64,000 bases of DNA. Source: Gemmatimonadota bacterium (GTDB lineage Bacteria; Gemmatimonadota; Gemmatimonadetes; Gemmatimonadales; GWC2-71-9). The stretch is from the NCBI GenBank assembly GCA_016720805.1, contig JADKJZ010000014.1, forward strand, positions 372,001 through 436,000, in the 5' to 3' direction. Made by a program: the position numbers and the translations under genes. How positions within the stretch are numbered: the stretch's first letter is position 1; every line of letters begins with the position of its first letter. The notes below the pieces were generated by a model. That model was not told the DNA's origin and did not search any database. It saw only the letters and a program-made list of their open reading frames with translations. Shown here one piece after another: positions 15,522 to 23,364 of this stretch.

Positions 15522-17656
15522 CCACCCCGAACGACCGCTGGCTGCGACTCTCGGCATTGTTCGACGAGGCGCTGGAACTGCCCGACGCGGCACGCGCCGA
15601 TTGGCTCGCCGCCGCCGCGCCGGACGACCCGGCGCTCCGCCACGAGCTCACGCGCATGCTGGGTGCCCATGCGCGGACCGGCCCGCTCGATCGCAACCTG
15701 GCCCCGCTGGCAGAGGCTGAGTTTCACGGCCGACTTGATGCGGCGCTCGGCGATCGGTATACGCTCGGGGAGACCCTCGGCGTCGGTGGCACCGCCGCGG
15801 TCTTTCTGGCGCACGAGAGCAAGCACGACCGCCGCGTGGTCCTCAAGGTGCTGCAGCCCGGGCTGGCAGCGGCGATCGGACCGACGCGCTTCCTCGAAGA
15901 AGTGCGCATCACGGCGCGGCTCTCGCATCCGCACATCCTGCCGCTGCTCGATTCGGGGGAGGTCGACGGACTCCTCTTCTACGCGATGCCCTATCTCGGC
16001 GGCGAGACGTTGCGGGAGCGGCTCGCGCGGGATGGGGCGCTGCCGCTGACCGAGGCGGTGGGGCTGTTGCGCGACATCGCGGCCGCGCTCGCCCATGCGC
16101 ACTCGGCTGGCGTCATTCACCGTGATCTCAAGCCGGAGAATGTCCTCTCGGTGGGGGCGCATGCGTACCTGCTCGACTTCGGCATCGCCAAGCTCGAGGC
16201 CGATGTCGAGAGTGTCAGCGTGACGCATCCCGGCTTCGCGATCGGCACTCCGGGCTACATGGCCCCCGAGCAGGCGGCGGGGCAGGCGGTCGATCACCGC
16301 GCCGACCTCTACGCCTGGGGGTTGCTCGCCCGCGAGATTCTCACTGGGGGACGCTCGGCGGCACCCCTCGGCGAACAGCGTCCCGACCTGCCGCGCTCCC
16401 TGGTGGCATTGGTCGAGGCGTGCCTTGCGATCGACCCGGCGGAGCGTCCGGCGACGGCGAGCTCACTTGTGGCCGCGCTCGACGGGCTCGTGGCACCGGT
16501 TCGCGAGCGCTCGTGGACTCGGCGGCTGGTGCCATTCGCGGCGGTGGGTGCGGTGGTGTTCGCTGCGGTCATGGCGCGCCGCGAGCCGCCGTCCTCGGCC
16601 GCGCTCGTCGGCCCGATCGCGGTGACGCCGCTGGTCAATGAAACGGGCGACAGCACGCTGAGCGGCTGGGGGCGGCTTGCCGGCGACTGGGTGACGCAGG
16701 GGCTTCACGAGGCGAGTCTGCTGGCGGTGGTGCCGTGGCCCAGCATTCTGCTGGCCGCGGAACAACACGCCAAGAGTGGCGCACCCGATCTGGCGGCCAC
16801 CGTTCGCGAGGAGACCGGTGCTGCGCTGGTCGTGAGCGGGAGCTACTACCGCACCGGCGACTCGTTGCGCTTTCAGGTCAGCATCACCGACATGCGTGAT
16901 GGCCGCCTCGTGGCCGCGATTCCGCCGGTGGTCGTCGTGAAGGACTCCGCCGCCTCGGCGGTGCGTGAGCTGCGCGATCGGGTGATGGGCGCGCTGGCCG
17001 TGGCGCTCGATGAGCGGATGCCGCCGGAAGTCGAGCTGGGAGGCCTATCGCGCCTTCGACCAAGGGATGGCGGAGTTCAATCGCTACGATTACGCGAGGG
17101 CGGACACCTCGTTGCGCGAGGCGTGGGCGCTCGACACCACGTTCGTGCCGGCGCTGCTCTACGCCACGTTTGCCGCGGTCAACGATGGTGCCGGCGCGCG
17201 GGGCGATTCGTTGCTCAAGCAGGTGCTGCTCCGGCGGAGCAGCCTCAGCAGCTATCACGCGGCCCTCGCGGACTACCTGAGTGCCTACCTCACCGGCGAC
17301 CGGAGCCAGGCGCTGCCGAAGATCGTGTTGGCGGCCCAACTGGCGCCCTCTTCCCGCGCCGGGTACAACGCCGCGTTCGTGCTGCTGCAGTTGAATCGCC
17401 CGCGGGAAGCCGATTCAGTGCTCGGCTCGCTCAATCCGGATCGTGGGCCGATGCGAGACTGGCCGACCTTCTGGAGCCAGCGCGCCTACGCGGCCCATCT
17501 CCTCGGCGACCACGCACGCGAACGCGAGTATGCGCAGACGATGCGTGCACGGCACCCGGACCAGCGCGTGAGCTGGGTGATCGAGGCGCGCGCCCTCGCC
17601 GCGATGGGGCGCGAGGCGGCGCTCGATTCCCTCCTCGTGGCGGCGGCGACGCTTGA
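15518..17656 (+). CDS. Membrane Ser/Thr protein kinase, frameshifted before its TPR part
   Basis: A GTG overlapping the sigma-factor stop starts this protein. Residues 1-80 are a helical N-domain. The kinase domain then shows the G-loop LGVGGTAAVFLA (about residue 87), VVLKVL, HRDLKPEN (about 201) and DFGIAK (about 219), all intact. A single membrane helix, RRLVPFAAVGAVVFAAVMA, lies near residues 340-360. A TolB-like extracytoplasmic domain, PIAVTPLVNETGDS onwards, follows. Similarity ends at about residue 505 (base 17032). The remaining frame to 17656 is out-of-frame translation of the TPR part, which continues in the +1 frame to 18200. It probably senses a signal outside the membrane and controls the ECF factor. 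Confidence 0.85.
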   Translation: MTTPNDRWLRLSALFDEALELPDAARADWLAAAAPDDPALRHELTRMLGAHARTGPLDRNLAPLAEAEFHGRLDAALGDRYTLGETLGVGGTAAVFLAHESKHDRRVVLKVLQPGLAAAIGPTRFLEEVRITARLSHPHILPLLDSGEVDGLLFYAMPYLGGETLRERLARDGALPLTEAVGLLRDIAAALAHAHSAGVIHRDLKPENVLSVGAHAYLLDFGIAKLEADVESVSVTHPGFAIGTPGYMAPEQAAGQAVDHRADLYAWGLLAREILTGGRSAAPLGEQRPDLPRSLVALVEACLAIDPAERPATASSLVAALDGLVAPVRERSWTRRLVPFAAVGAVVFAAVMARREPPSSAALVGPIAVTPLVNETGDSTLSGWGRLAGDWVTQGLHEASLLAVVPWPSILLAAEQHAKSGAPDLAATVREETGAALVVSGSYYRTGDSLRFQVSITDMRDGRLVAAIPPVVVVKDSAASAVRELRDRVMGALAVALDERMPPEVELGGLSRLRPRDGGVQSLRLREGGHLVARGVGARHHVRAGAALRHVCRGQRWCRRAGRFVAQAGAAPAEQPQQLSRGPRGLPECLPHRRPEPGAAEDRVGGPTGALFPRRVQRRVRAAAVESPAGSRFSARLAQSGSWADARLADLLEPARLRGPSPRRPRTRTRVCADDACTAPGPARELGDRGARPRRDGARGGARFPPRGGGDA

Positions 17657-18200
17657 CCCCGACGTGTACTGGTCGCAAGGCGCGATGTACGTCGTGGCGG
17701 GCGAGGAACTCGCGGCGCATCAGCGCGGCGATTCGACCGCGCGCTTTCGACAGGCCGTGACGTGGCTCGAAGAGCGGCTGCGCAACGACTCGACCAATCG
17801 CGCGCACCAATTGTGGCTGGCGCAGGCGTATGTCGGGCTGGGCGACTGGAAGGCCGCCGAGCATTGGCTCTCGATCGTTGACGCCAAGGGGCCGCCCCGG
17901 CTCTACATCCGCGGCCAGCTCGCCGCGCTGGCCGCCCGACGGGGTGACTCGACCCTCGCAGTAAAGCTCCTCGGTCCAGGCCCGACGGCGGGTCACGTCG
18001 ATGGCGAGTTCCTGGTCTACGAGGCCCGGCTGGCCGCGCTCCGCGGTGACACGGAGGAAGCCATCGCCAAGCTGAGCACCGCGCTGCGCGTCGGTGTCAC
18101 CAATTTCCATTGGGTGCAGCATGCGGTGCGGCAGGACTTCGCATCGATGGCGGGGGATGCGCGGTATCGGAGATTGATGGGGCTGGAGGGGGAGCGGTAA
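17010..18200 (+). CDS. TPR C-terminal part of the kinase gene, after a frameshift
   Basis: The frame overlaps the end of the kinase reading frame. From about base 17033 (SWEAYRAFDQGMAEFNRYDYA) it carries the tetratricopeptide region that follows the TolB-like domain in this kinase class: LREAWALDTTFVPALLYATFAA, then further repeats such as ALADYLSAYLTGDRSQALP and LWLAQAYVGLGDWKAAEHWL. Removing one base near GTCGAGCTGGGAG restores a single protein of about 890 residues. No credible ribosome site precedes the nominal start. I read this as the second half of a split gene, not an independent one; whether the lesion is real or an assembly error cannot be told here. Confidence 0.75.
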   Translation: MSGCRRKSSWEAYRAFDQGMAEFNRYDYARADTSLREAWALDTTFVPALLYATFAAVNDGAGARGDSLLKQVLLRRSSLSSYHAALADYLSAYLTGDRSQALPKIVLAAQLAPSSRAGYNAAFVLLQLNRPREADSVLGSLNPDRGPMRDWPTFWSQRAYAAHLLGDHAREREYAQTMRARHPDQRVSWVIEARALAAMGREAALDSLLVAAATLDPDVYWSQGAMYVVAGEELAAHQRGDSTARFRQAVTWLEERLRNDSTNRAHQLWLAQAYVGLGDWKAAEHWLSIVDAKGPPRLYIRGQLAALAARRGDSTLAVKLLGPGPTAGHVDGEFLVYEARLAALRGDTEEAIAKLSTALRVGVTNFHWVQHAVRQDFASMAGDARYRRLMGLEGER

Positions 18201-18260
18201 CCAGTGACCGGTAACCAAGGACCAGGTTACAGGTCACAGGTCACAGGTCACCAGTCACTG
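18196..18260. repeat. Heptamer array GGTAACC/GGTCACA
   Basis: GGTAACC and GTGACCG units are followed by GGTTACA, GGTCACA, GGTCACA and GGTCACC. The period is seven bases and the two sides are partly complementary. It begins at the TAA stop of the TPR reading frame. Confidence 0.82.
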
Positions 18261-18297
18261 AATTACTTTCCCCAAACTCCCCTGCTCGAGGTTTCTC

Positions 18298-19146
18298 ATG
18301 CGCTGGTCCGCCTCCGGTCGTTCGCAGAATCTCGAAGATCGCCGCGGCGGTGGTGGCGGCGGCATGATCCCTGGCGGCATTGGCGGCCTGGGTATTGGCG
18401 GCGTGGTGCTGGTGGTGATCTTTTCGCTCATCACCAAGCAGAATCCGCTCGCCGTCATCGGGGCCCTTGATGGCGGCACCGCCGCGCCCGGCGTCGAGGC
18501 GCCGATCACCGACCCGGCGGAGGAGGAGAAGGTGCTCTTCATCGGCGCGGCGCTCGACAGCACCCAGGCGCTCTGGGCGCGGTTGCTGCCGACGATGGGC
18601 GCCGAGTATCGCGACGCCAAGCTGGTGCTCTTTCGCGATCGGACCACCTCGCCCTGCGGCGCCGCGCAATCGGCGACCGGTCCCTTCTACTGCCCCGGCG
18701 ATGAGAAGGTCTACATCGACCTCGGCTTCTATCAGGAACTGGCCACGCGCTTCGGTGCCCCGGGCGATTTCGCCGAGGTGTATGTGCTTGCGCACGAGAT
18801 CGGCCACCATGTGCAAAAACTCCTCGGCACCGAGGAGGCGATGCGTCGCGCGCAGGAGCAGCGCCCGGCGCAGGCAAACGCGCTCTCCGTGAAGCTGGAG
18901 CTGCAGGCCGATTGTTACGCGGGCGTCTGGGCGCATACGGCGGCGCAACAGGGGCGCCTCGAGCGCGGCGACGTCGAGGAAGGACTCGGCGCCGCCGCCG
19001 CGGTCGGCGACGACCGGATCCAGCGGATGGGCGGCGGGAGCGTGAATCAGGAGAGCTGGACCCACGGCTCGTCAGAGCAGCGGATGACGTGGTTCAAGCG
19101 CGGATTTGAGAGTGGGGATCCGAAAATGTGCGAGACGTTTCGATGA
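18298..19146 (+). CDS. Neutral zinc metallopeptidase (YpfJ family)
   Basis: 282 residues. A Gly-rich start leads into one membrane helix (GIGGVVLVVIFSLIT, about residues 33-48). The family features follow: FYCPGDEKVYIDLGFY, the zinc motif HEIGHHVQ with His166, and ELQADCYAGVWAH with the third ligand. This matches the YpfJ/KPN_02809 putative neutral zinc metallopeptidases (PF04228), whose substrate is unknown. The last 100 bases overlap, in antisense, the tail of the glycosidase gene on the other strand. Confidence 0.93.
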   Translation: MRWSASGRSQNLEDRRGGGGGGMIPGGIGGLGIGGVVLVVIFSLITKQNPLAVIGALDGGTAAPGVEAPITDPAEEEKVLFIGAALDSTQALWARLLPTMGAEYRDAKLVLFRDRTTSPCGAAQSATGPFYCPGDEKVYIDLGFYQELATRFGAPGDFAEVYVLAHEIGHHVQKLLGTEEAMRRAQEQRPAQANALSVKLELQADCYAGVWAHTAAQQGRLERGDVEEGLGAAAAVGDDRIQRMGGGSVNQESWTHGSSEQRMTWFKRGFESGDPKMCETFR

Positions 19147-19982
19147 TCGATGGTCGATGATCGATCATCGATCATCGGTGTCCCCACGATCCCCAACGGC
19201 ACCATCCGCCAGTTGCTCCACTGTCGGAGCGCACTGCTGCTCTCGCGAAGCGCGAGTTGACTTGAGAGGCCGCCATCGAGGCCGACGGCACGGGTGGCCC
19301 CGAGGCGACGCATGAGGGTGGCGAGCTCCGGGATGGTGGGGCCGAAGGGGAGGGTGGCGCCGGCCGAGCCCGCACCGCGGAATCGCGTCAGCACCAGGAG
19401 CACGCGCCCCTCGGCGTCGGTGCCGATGGCGAGCCGCGTGTCACGATGCTCCAGGTCAACGCCGCGCCCGGGGGCGCGCAGCGGCGCCGGCATGACGCCG
19501 TCGACCAGCAGCATCGGATACGATTGAATCGCGGCGCGCACGGTGCCTCGCGCCGCCGGGATCTCCTCCGGCGTGAGCAACCGCACCGCACCCGCATCGA
19601 AGACCACCGCCATCGCCACGCTGCCGCTGCCCGGCGCCTGCCGCTCCACGCCATCCTGCACCAGCCATCCCCACGGCGTCCCCTCGCGGAATTGTCCCGC
19701 GTTAAGGGCAAGGACCGCCTCGGCCGGCATCGAGTCGACCGTCCAGGCTCCACGCAATCCGGCGTAGCGCGTACGCGCCATCAGGTCGAGGTGAATGCGC
19801 GCGGGGTCGATGCGCAACGCGATGACCTGAACCGCCTGCAGCACGCCACGTTCCGCCATCACGAACTCGCTGCGCTCGATGCCGTCGCGCGCGGTGGCCC
19901 ACGTGATGTTGGGCGACGCCGCGCGCGGGCCGAGCGGCAGCGCGAGCAGGGTGAGGGCGAGACGCAGCGTGCCGACCTGCAT
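19047..19982 (-). CDS. Exported phosphodiester glycosidase (NAGPA-like)
   Basis: 311 residues from the ATG at 19982, which overlaps the stop of the upstream gene (TGATG). A signal peptide (LALTLLALPLGPRA) leads into the NAGPA-like domain. It contains ALNAGQFREGTPWGWLVQDG, a central RLAIGTDAEGRVLLVLTRF and the signature VGLDGGLSSQLAL. The human relative removes N-acetylglucosamine from a phosphodiester; the bacterial substrate is unknown. The domain ends at about GIVGTP. The final 42 residues (from MIDDRSSTIDHR) are translated from a heptamer array and from the antisense of the zinc peptidase gene, so the tail looks acquired by read-through. Confidence 0.88.
   Translation of the reverse strand: MQVGTLRLALTLLALPLGPRAASPNITWATARDGIERSEFVMAERGVLQAVQVIALRIDPARIHLDLMARTRYAGLRGAWTVDSMPAEAVLALNAGQFREGTPWGWLVQDGVERQAPGSGSVAMAVVFDAGAVRLLTPEEIPAARGTVRAAIQSYPMLLVDGVMPAPLRAPGRGVDLEHRDTRLAIGTDAEGRVLLVLTRFRGAGSAGATLPFGPTIPELATLMRRLGATRAVGLDGGLSSQLALRESSSALRQWSNWRMVPLGIVGTPMIDDRSSTIDHRNVSHIFGSPLSNPRLNHVIRCSDEPWVQLS
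19141..19178. repeat. Heptamer array ATGATCG/ATCATCG
   Basis: Five units with an orientation switch. It starts at the stop of the zinc peptidase gene and lies inside the reading frame of the convergent glycosidase gene. Confidence 0.85.
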
Positions 19983-20728
19983 CAGGAAACGGCCTTCATC
20001 CCGGCGAGCAACTGGCCGCACCGTGGCGTGAGCAATGCCGCCTCGCTCGCCTCGTAGACATAGTAGATCCCGTTGCCGATCCCCGGCACGCGCACATCGC
20101 CGGTTCCGCGCGCGGCCGCGTCGAAGGCGCAGAATGGCGTGATCCGTTCCTTCAGCAGCGCGTACCGCTTCTGGTCCATGCCCACCAGCTTCGCCGCCTC
20201 ATGCTCGGAGGGGTGGTAGAGCGCCGACGGCCCCGGCTCGGGCGGATACAGGCTCGGATCGTAGCCGCACTTCCCCTGAACGATGCGGTCCTGCTGGGCC
20301 TTCATCCCCGTGGCGATCTTCGTCATGTACTCGGCGCTGCCATCGTTGTCCTTCGAGGCCATCGCGTCGAGGTAGTCCTGCATCATCTTCTTGGCCTCTG
20401 GCGACGTCGGTGCCAGAGCCACTTCGGAACAACGGCGATACTCCTCAGGGGACTTGAGCGTGGTCCGAATCCGGGCCCGCTCCTCCAGCCACTGCTTCTC
20501 TGCCGTCAATGCCCTGGCGAACAGGTCGAGGGACGGCTCGTCGATCCGGTCGGCCGGCTTGACCTTGACCGGTCCGACCGGCGCCGACTCGACCTTGGCG
20601 ACGGCGGCAGGCTTGTCGACTCCGGCAGCGGCCTTGGCCTTCTTTATCAGGCCCCCCAGCTGGGCGTGGCCAGGGACGGCGAGGGTGACGGCCATGGCCG
20701 CGGCGAGGGTCAGGGGGAGGGTACGCAT
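19982..20728 (-). CDS. Exported protein of unknown function
   Basis: 248 residues from the ATG at 20728 with GGAG upstream. The upstream extension of the frame is translated repeat and is discarded. A signal peptide (LTLAAAMAVTLAVPGHAQ) is clear. The mature protein is mostly helical. It has a Lys/Ala-rich start (LGGLIKKAKAAAGVDK), a central region with DYLDAMASKDNDGSAEYMTK, and three Cys (CSEVAL, KCGYDP, FCAFD) plus CGQLL near the end, perhaps forming disulfides. I do not recognise the family. Translation is coupled to the glycosidase gene downstream. Confidence 0.75.
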   Translation of the reverse strand: MRTLPLTLAAAMAVTLAVPGHAQLGGLIKKAKAAAGVDKPAAVAKVESAPVGPVKVKPADRIDEPSLDLFARALTAEKQWLEERARIRTTLKSPEEYRRCSEVALAPTSPEAKKMMQDYLDAMASKDNDGSAEYMTKIATGMKAQQDRIVQGKCGYDPSLYPPEPGPSALYHPSEHEAAKLVGMDQKRYALLKERITPFCAFDAAARGTGDVRVPGIGNGIYYVYEASEAALLTPRCGQLLAGMKAVS

Positions 20729-20804
20729 CGAAGGCTCCAGTTGGGGTTGGTGGTGATCCCTTTTGGAACGTTGACGGGGGGACGTTGCAGATTGTTTCAA
20801 GGCA

Positions 20805-20908
20805 GGATGATGGATGATGGATGATGGATTGGCGGTCCCTGCGGGTGGGGTCGATATTCGAGCGCTGGGAATTCTCCTGCCGAATCCATCATCCATCATC
20901 CATCATCC
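20805..20908. repeat. Inverted heptamer array ATGGATG / CATCCAT
   Basis: The left arm of GGATGAT units (20805-20830) faces its complement CATCATC (20883-20908) across a unique core of about 50 bases. It lies between divergent genes, in their shared promoter region. Confidence 0.88.
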
Positions 20909-20924
20909 CGTCGCAGGAGCCCCC

Positions 20925-22442
20925 ATGTCCGACTCCCCCCCGCTGCTCGGGATGCTCTCGCCTGCCGAGGAGCGATTCGAGGCGTGGCGGGGGAGGGCAG
21001 GGTTCGTGCTGGCTCCGGCGGCGGCGCTGGCGATCGCCCTGCTGGACCTTCCCTCGCTCACCCCGGAGTCGCATCGCCTTGCCTCGGTGATGGTTGCGGT
21101 CGTCGTGCTCTGGATCACCGAGTCGCTACCGATGCCGGTGACTGCGCTGCTGGGCGCGTCCGCCTGCGTCATCCTCGGGGTGGCACCGGCAAAGGCGGTG
21201 TTCGCCCCCTTTGCCGACCCGCTGATGTTCCTCTTCATCGGGTCGTTCATCCTCTCGCAGGGGATCTTTCATCACGGGTTGGATCGCCGCGTGGCATTCA
21301 CGGTGCTCTCGCGGCCCTGGGTCGGCGCGAGCCCGTCGCGGCTTCTCCTCGCGTTCGGCCTGATCACCGCGCTCATCTCGGGATGGATCTCGAACACTGC
21401 CACCACGGCGATGATGTTCGGCATCGGGATGTCGATCCTTCGGGTGCTCTACCTCCGGCAGCAGTCTGGTGAACTCGCGCTCGATCCCCGCTGGGCCAGT
21501 GGCCTGATGTTGATGACCTCCTTCGCCGCATCGATCGGCGGTCTGATGACGCCGGTCGGCACGCCGCCGAACGTGATCGGGCTCGGCTTCATCCGCAGCG
21601 AATTGGGCGTGCAGATCCCCTTCTTCTCCTGGATGCTCCTCGGCGTGCCGACGGTGGCGATCCTCTTTGTGGTGCTGTTCTTCACGCTCCGCGCACTGTC
21701 GCCGGCTGGTGTGGCGGTGCTTCCCGGTGGCGCGAGCGTGGCGCGCGATGGACTCGCGGGGCTTGGGCGCTGGCGCCGTGGCGAACGATCCGTGCTCTGG
21801 GCCTTTCTCGTCACGGTCGTGCTCTGGATCACCCCTGGCGTCTTGGCCATCGTGTTGGGAGAACGCGCCCCCCTCACGCTCGCGGTGCAGACCGCGCTCC
21901 CCGAGGGGGTGGCCGCGCTGCTCGGCGCCACGCTGCTCTTCCTCCTCCCGGGCGAGCCGGGGCAGCGTGCGCTCAGCTGGCCAGAGGCGGCCAAGATCGA
22001 CTGGGGTGTTGTGCTGCTGTACGGCGGGGGCTTCGCGCTCGGCACACTCGCCTTCCAGTCGGGGCTCGCCGAGGCGCTCGGGCGCGGCGTGACTGGGTGG
22101 ATCCCGAACGCGGGCGAGATGGGGCTGCTGGTGATGGGGACCATCGTCGCGGTGCTGCTTTCGGAGACGACGTCGAACACGGCCGCGGCGAACATGGTCG
22201 TGCCGGTGATCATCGCCATCGCAAAGGCCTCAGGCGTCGACCCCCTCCTCCCAGCGCTGGGGGCGACGTTGGGTTCCTCCCTCGGCTTCATGTTGCCGGT
22301 GTCCACCCCGTGCAACGCCATCGTCTACGGCAGCGGGATGATCCCCCTGTCGCGCATGATGCGGGCGGGGCTCATCCTCGATCTGGTCGGGATCGTGGTG
22401 GTCATCGGGGTGGTCTCGCTGTTGGGCCCGCTGCTCCGCTAG
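20925..22442 (+). CDS. DASS/SLC13-family anion:sodium symporter
   Basis: 505 residues from the ATG at 20925 with CAGGAG seven bases upstream. About eleven membrane helices are apparent. Both halves carry the substrate and sodium-binding loops of the family: SNTATTAMM and TPVGTPPNVIG in the first half, ETTSNTAAANM and LPVSTPCNAIVYG in the second. These SNT and TPxN motifs bind a carboxylate or sulfate together with sodium. The substrate is most likely a dicarboxylate such as succinate or malate, or sulfate; the sequence does not decide. The next gene is 67 bases away. Confidence 0.92.
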   Translation: MSDSPPLLGMLSPAEERFEAWRGRAGFVLAPAAALAIALLDLPSLTPESHRLASVMVAVVVLWITESLPMPVTALLGASACVILGVAPAKAVFAPFADPLMFLFIGSFILSQGIFHHGLDRRVAFTVLSRPWVGASPSRLLLAFGLITALISGWISNTATTAMMFGIGMSILRVLYLRQQSGELALDPRWASGLMLMTSFAASIGGLMTPVGTPPNVIGLGFIRSELGVQIPFFSWMLLGVPTVAILFVVLFFTLRALSPAGVAVLPGGASVARDGLAGLGRWRRGERSVLWAFLVTVVLWITPGVLAIVLGERAPLTLAVQTALPEGVAALLGATLLFLLPGEPGQRALSWPEAAKIDWGVVLLYGGGFALGTLAFQSGLAEALGRGVTGWIPNAGEMGLLVMGTIVAVLLSETTSNTAAANMVVPVIIAIAKASGVDPLLPALGATLGSSLGFMLPVSTPCNAIVYGSGMIPLSRMMRAGLILDLVGIVVVIGVVSLLGPLLR

Positions 22443-22509
22443 GCCTTGGGGCTTCAGGCAGAACGGACAACTGCCGATACCTCAGAGTCTCGCCTCTTTT
22501 GGAGTCCGC

Positions 22510-22914
22510 ATGTCCCCCAAGTCCGGAAGCCCCGTGAGCGCGATCATCTGCTCGATCGTGGTCGCCGGCGCGATTGTGTATCTGGTTGGAACGCTCTCGC
22601 ATCAGGTCATGCCCTACGCCTCGGGGCTCGACGCCACCGACCCAGCGCAACTGAAGTTGGGACTCGAGGCCGGGGAACTCCCGCTCCTGGGGATGCTGCT
22701 GGTGCTCGGGGGCTGGTTGCTCGGGGCGTATGCCGGCGGCCGGGTCGCCATCTCCATTGGCAAGCAGGAGTGGGTCGTGATGACCTTCGCCGTGCTCTTC
22801 ACGGTCGGGATCGTGATGAACCTGCTGGTGGTGCCGAGCCCGACCTGGATGTGGATCGGTGGGGCCGGCGCAACGCCGCTCTTCGCACTCGGGGCTGGCA
22901 GCGGCCGCAGCTGA
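22510..22914 (+). CDS. Small four-helix membrane protein
   Basis: 134 residues with about four hydrophobic segments: SAIICSIVVAGAIVYLVG, LPLLGMLLVLGGWLLGAYAG, WVVMTFAVLFTVGIVMNLLV and a final weaker one. TTTTGGAGT lies upstream of the ATG. No known family is recognised. It stands between the symporter gene and a strong intrinsic terminator, so it may be co-transcribed with the symporter. Confidence 0.7.
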   Translation: MSPKSGSPVSAIICSIVVAGAIVYLVGTLSHQVMPYASGLDATDPAQLKLGLEAGELPLLGMLLVLGGWLLGAYAGGRVAISIGKQEWVVMTFAVLFTVGIVMNLLVVPSPTWMWIGGAGATPLFALGAGSGRS

Positions 22915-22934
22915 GCAGGCCGTCGGGAGGATCA

Positions 22935-22967
22935 GAGGGCGGCCCTTTGCGGGGCCGCCCTCGTTTT
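22935..22967 (+). terminator. Intrinsic terminator
   Basis: Stem GAGGGCGGCCC / GGGCCGCCCTC with a six-base loop, followed by GTTTT. It lies 20 bases after the small membrane protein gene. Confidence 0.85.
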
Positions 22968-23025
22968 ACGTGCCGACGGGGTGCATTTTTGTCGGCATCC
23001 CCTTCCTCCCGGTATCGACGGCTCG

Positions 23026-23364
23026 ATGCGACATCTTCGTGTGATCTTCATCGCCTGGTTCATCACCTCCCTCGGCGCGGCGGCGGGGTGGTTTCTCGGT
23101 GGCCTCGCCGACCGCAAGGTCGCGTTCTTCGCGGCCACGGTGGTGGGCACGCTGTCGTTGCTCTACGCGATGTCCTTTCTCATTGATCGCCACTGGTTCA
23201 TGGAGGAGCGACGTCGCGGCGGCACGATCGGCGGCCTGGTCGGCCTCTGCATCGCCGCCCCGCTGGTGCTGATGTCGACCGCCACCCCAATTCTGGGCGT
23301 CACCGCGCTCGTCAGCGTGGGCATCGGGGTGCTGGTTGGCGCCGGTGGTGGGGCGCTGGAATGA
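23026..23364 (+). CDS. Small membrane protein
   Basis: 112 residues from the ATG at 23026; an upstream GTG in frame adds only unstructured residues. Four hydrophobic segments are visible: VIFIAWFITSLGAAAGWFLGG, VAFFAATVVGTLSLLYAMSF, GGLVGLCIAAPLVLMS and TALVSVGIGVLVGAGGGA. A basic loop (EERRRGG) lies between the second and third. No family is recognised. The stop overlaps the start of the P1 peptidase gene (ATGA). Confidence 0.68.
   Translation: MRHLRVIFIAWFITSLGAAAGWFLGGLADRKVAFFAATVVGTLSLLYAMSFLIDRHWFMEERRRGGTIGGLVGLCIAAPLVLMSTATPILGVTALVSVGIGVLVGAGGGALE

Noticed and set aside
17035..17656. Extra C-terminal domain of the kinase in its original frame
   Set aside because: It is an out-of-frame reading of the TPR region; the +1 frame gives clear TPR repeats.
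20729..20899. N-terminal extension of the exported protein at 19982-20728
   Set aside because: The extra residues translate the ATGGATG array and lie upstream of a clear signal peptide with its own ribosome site.
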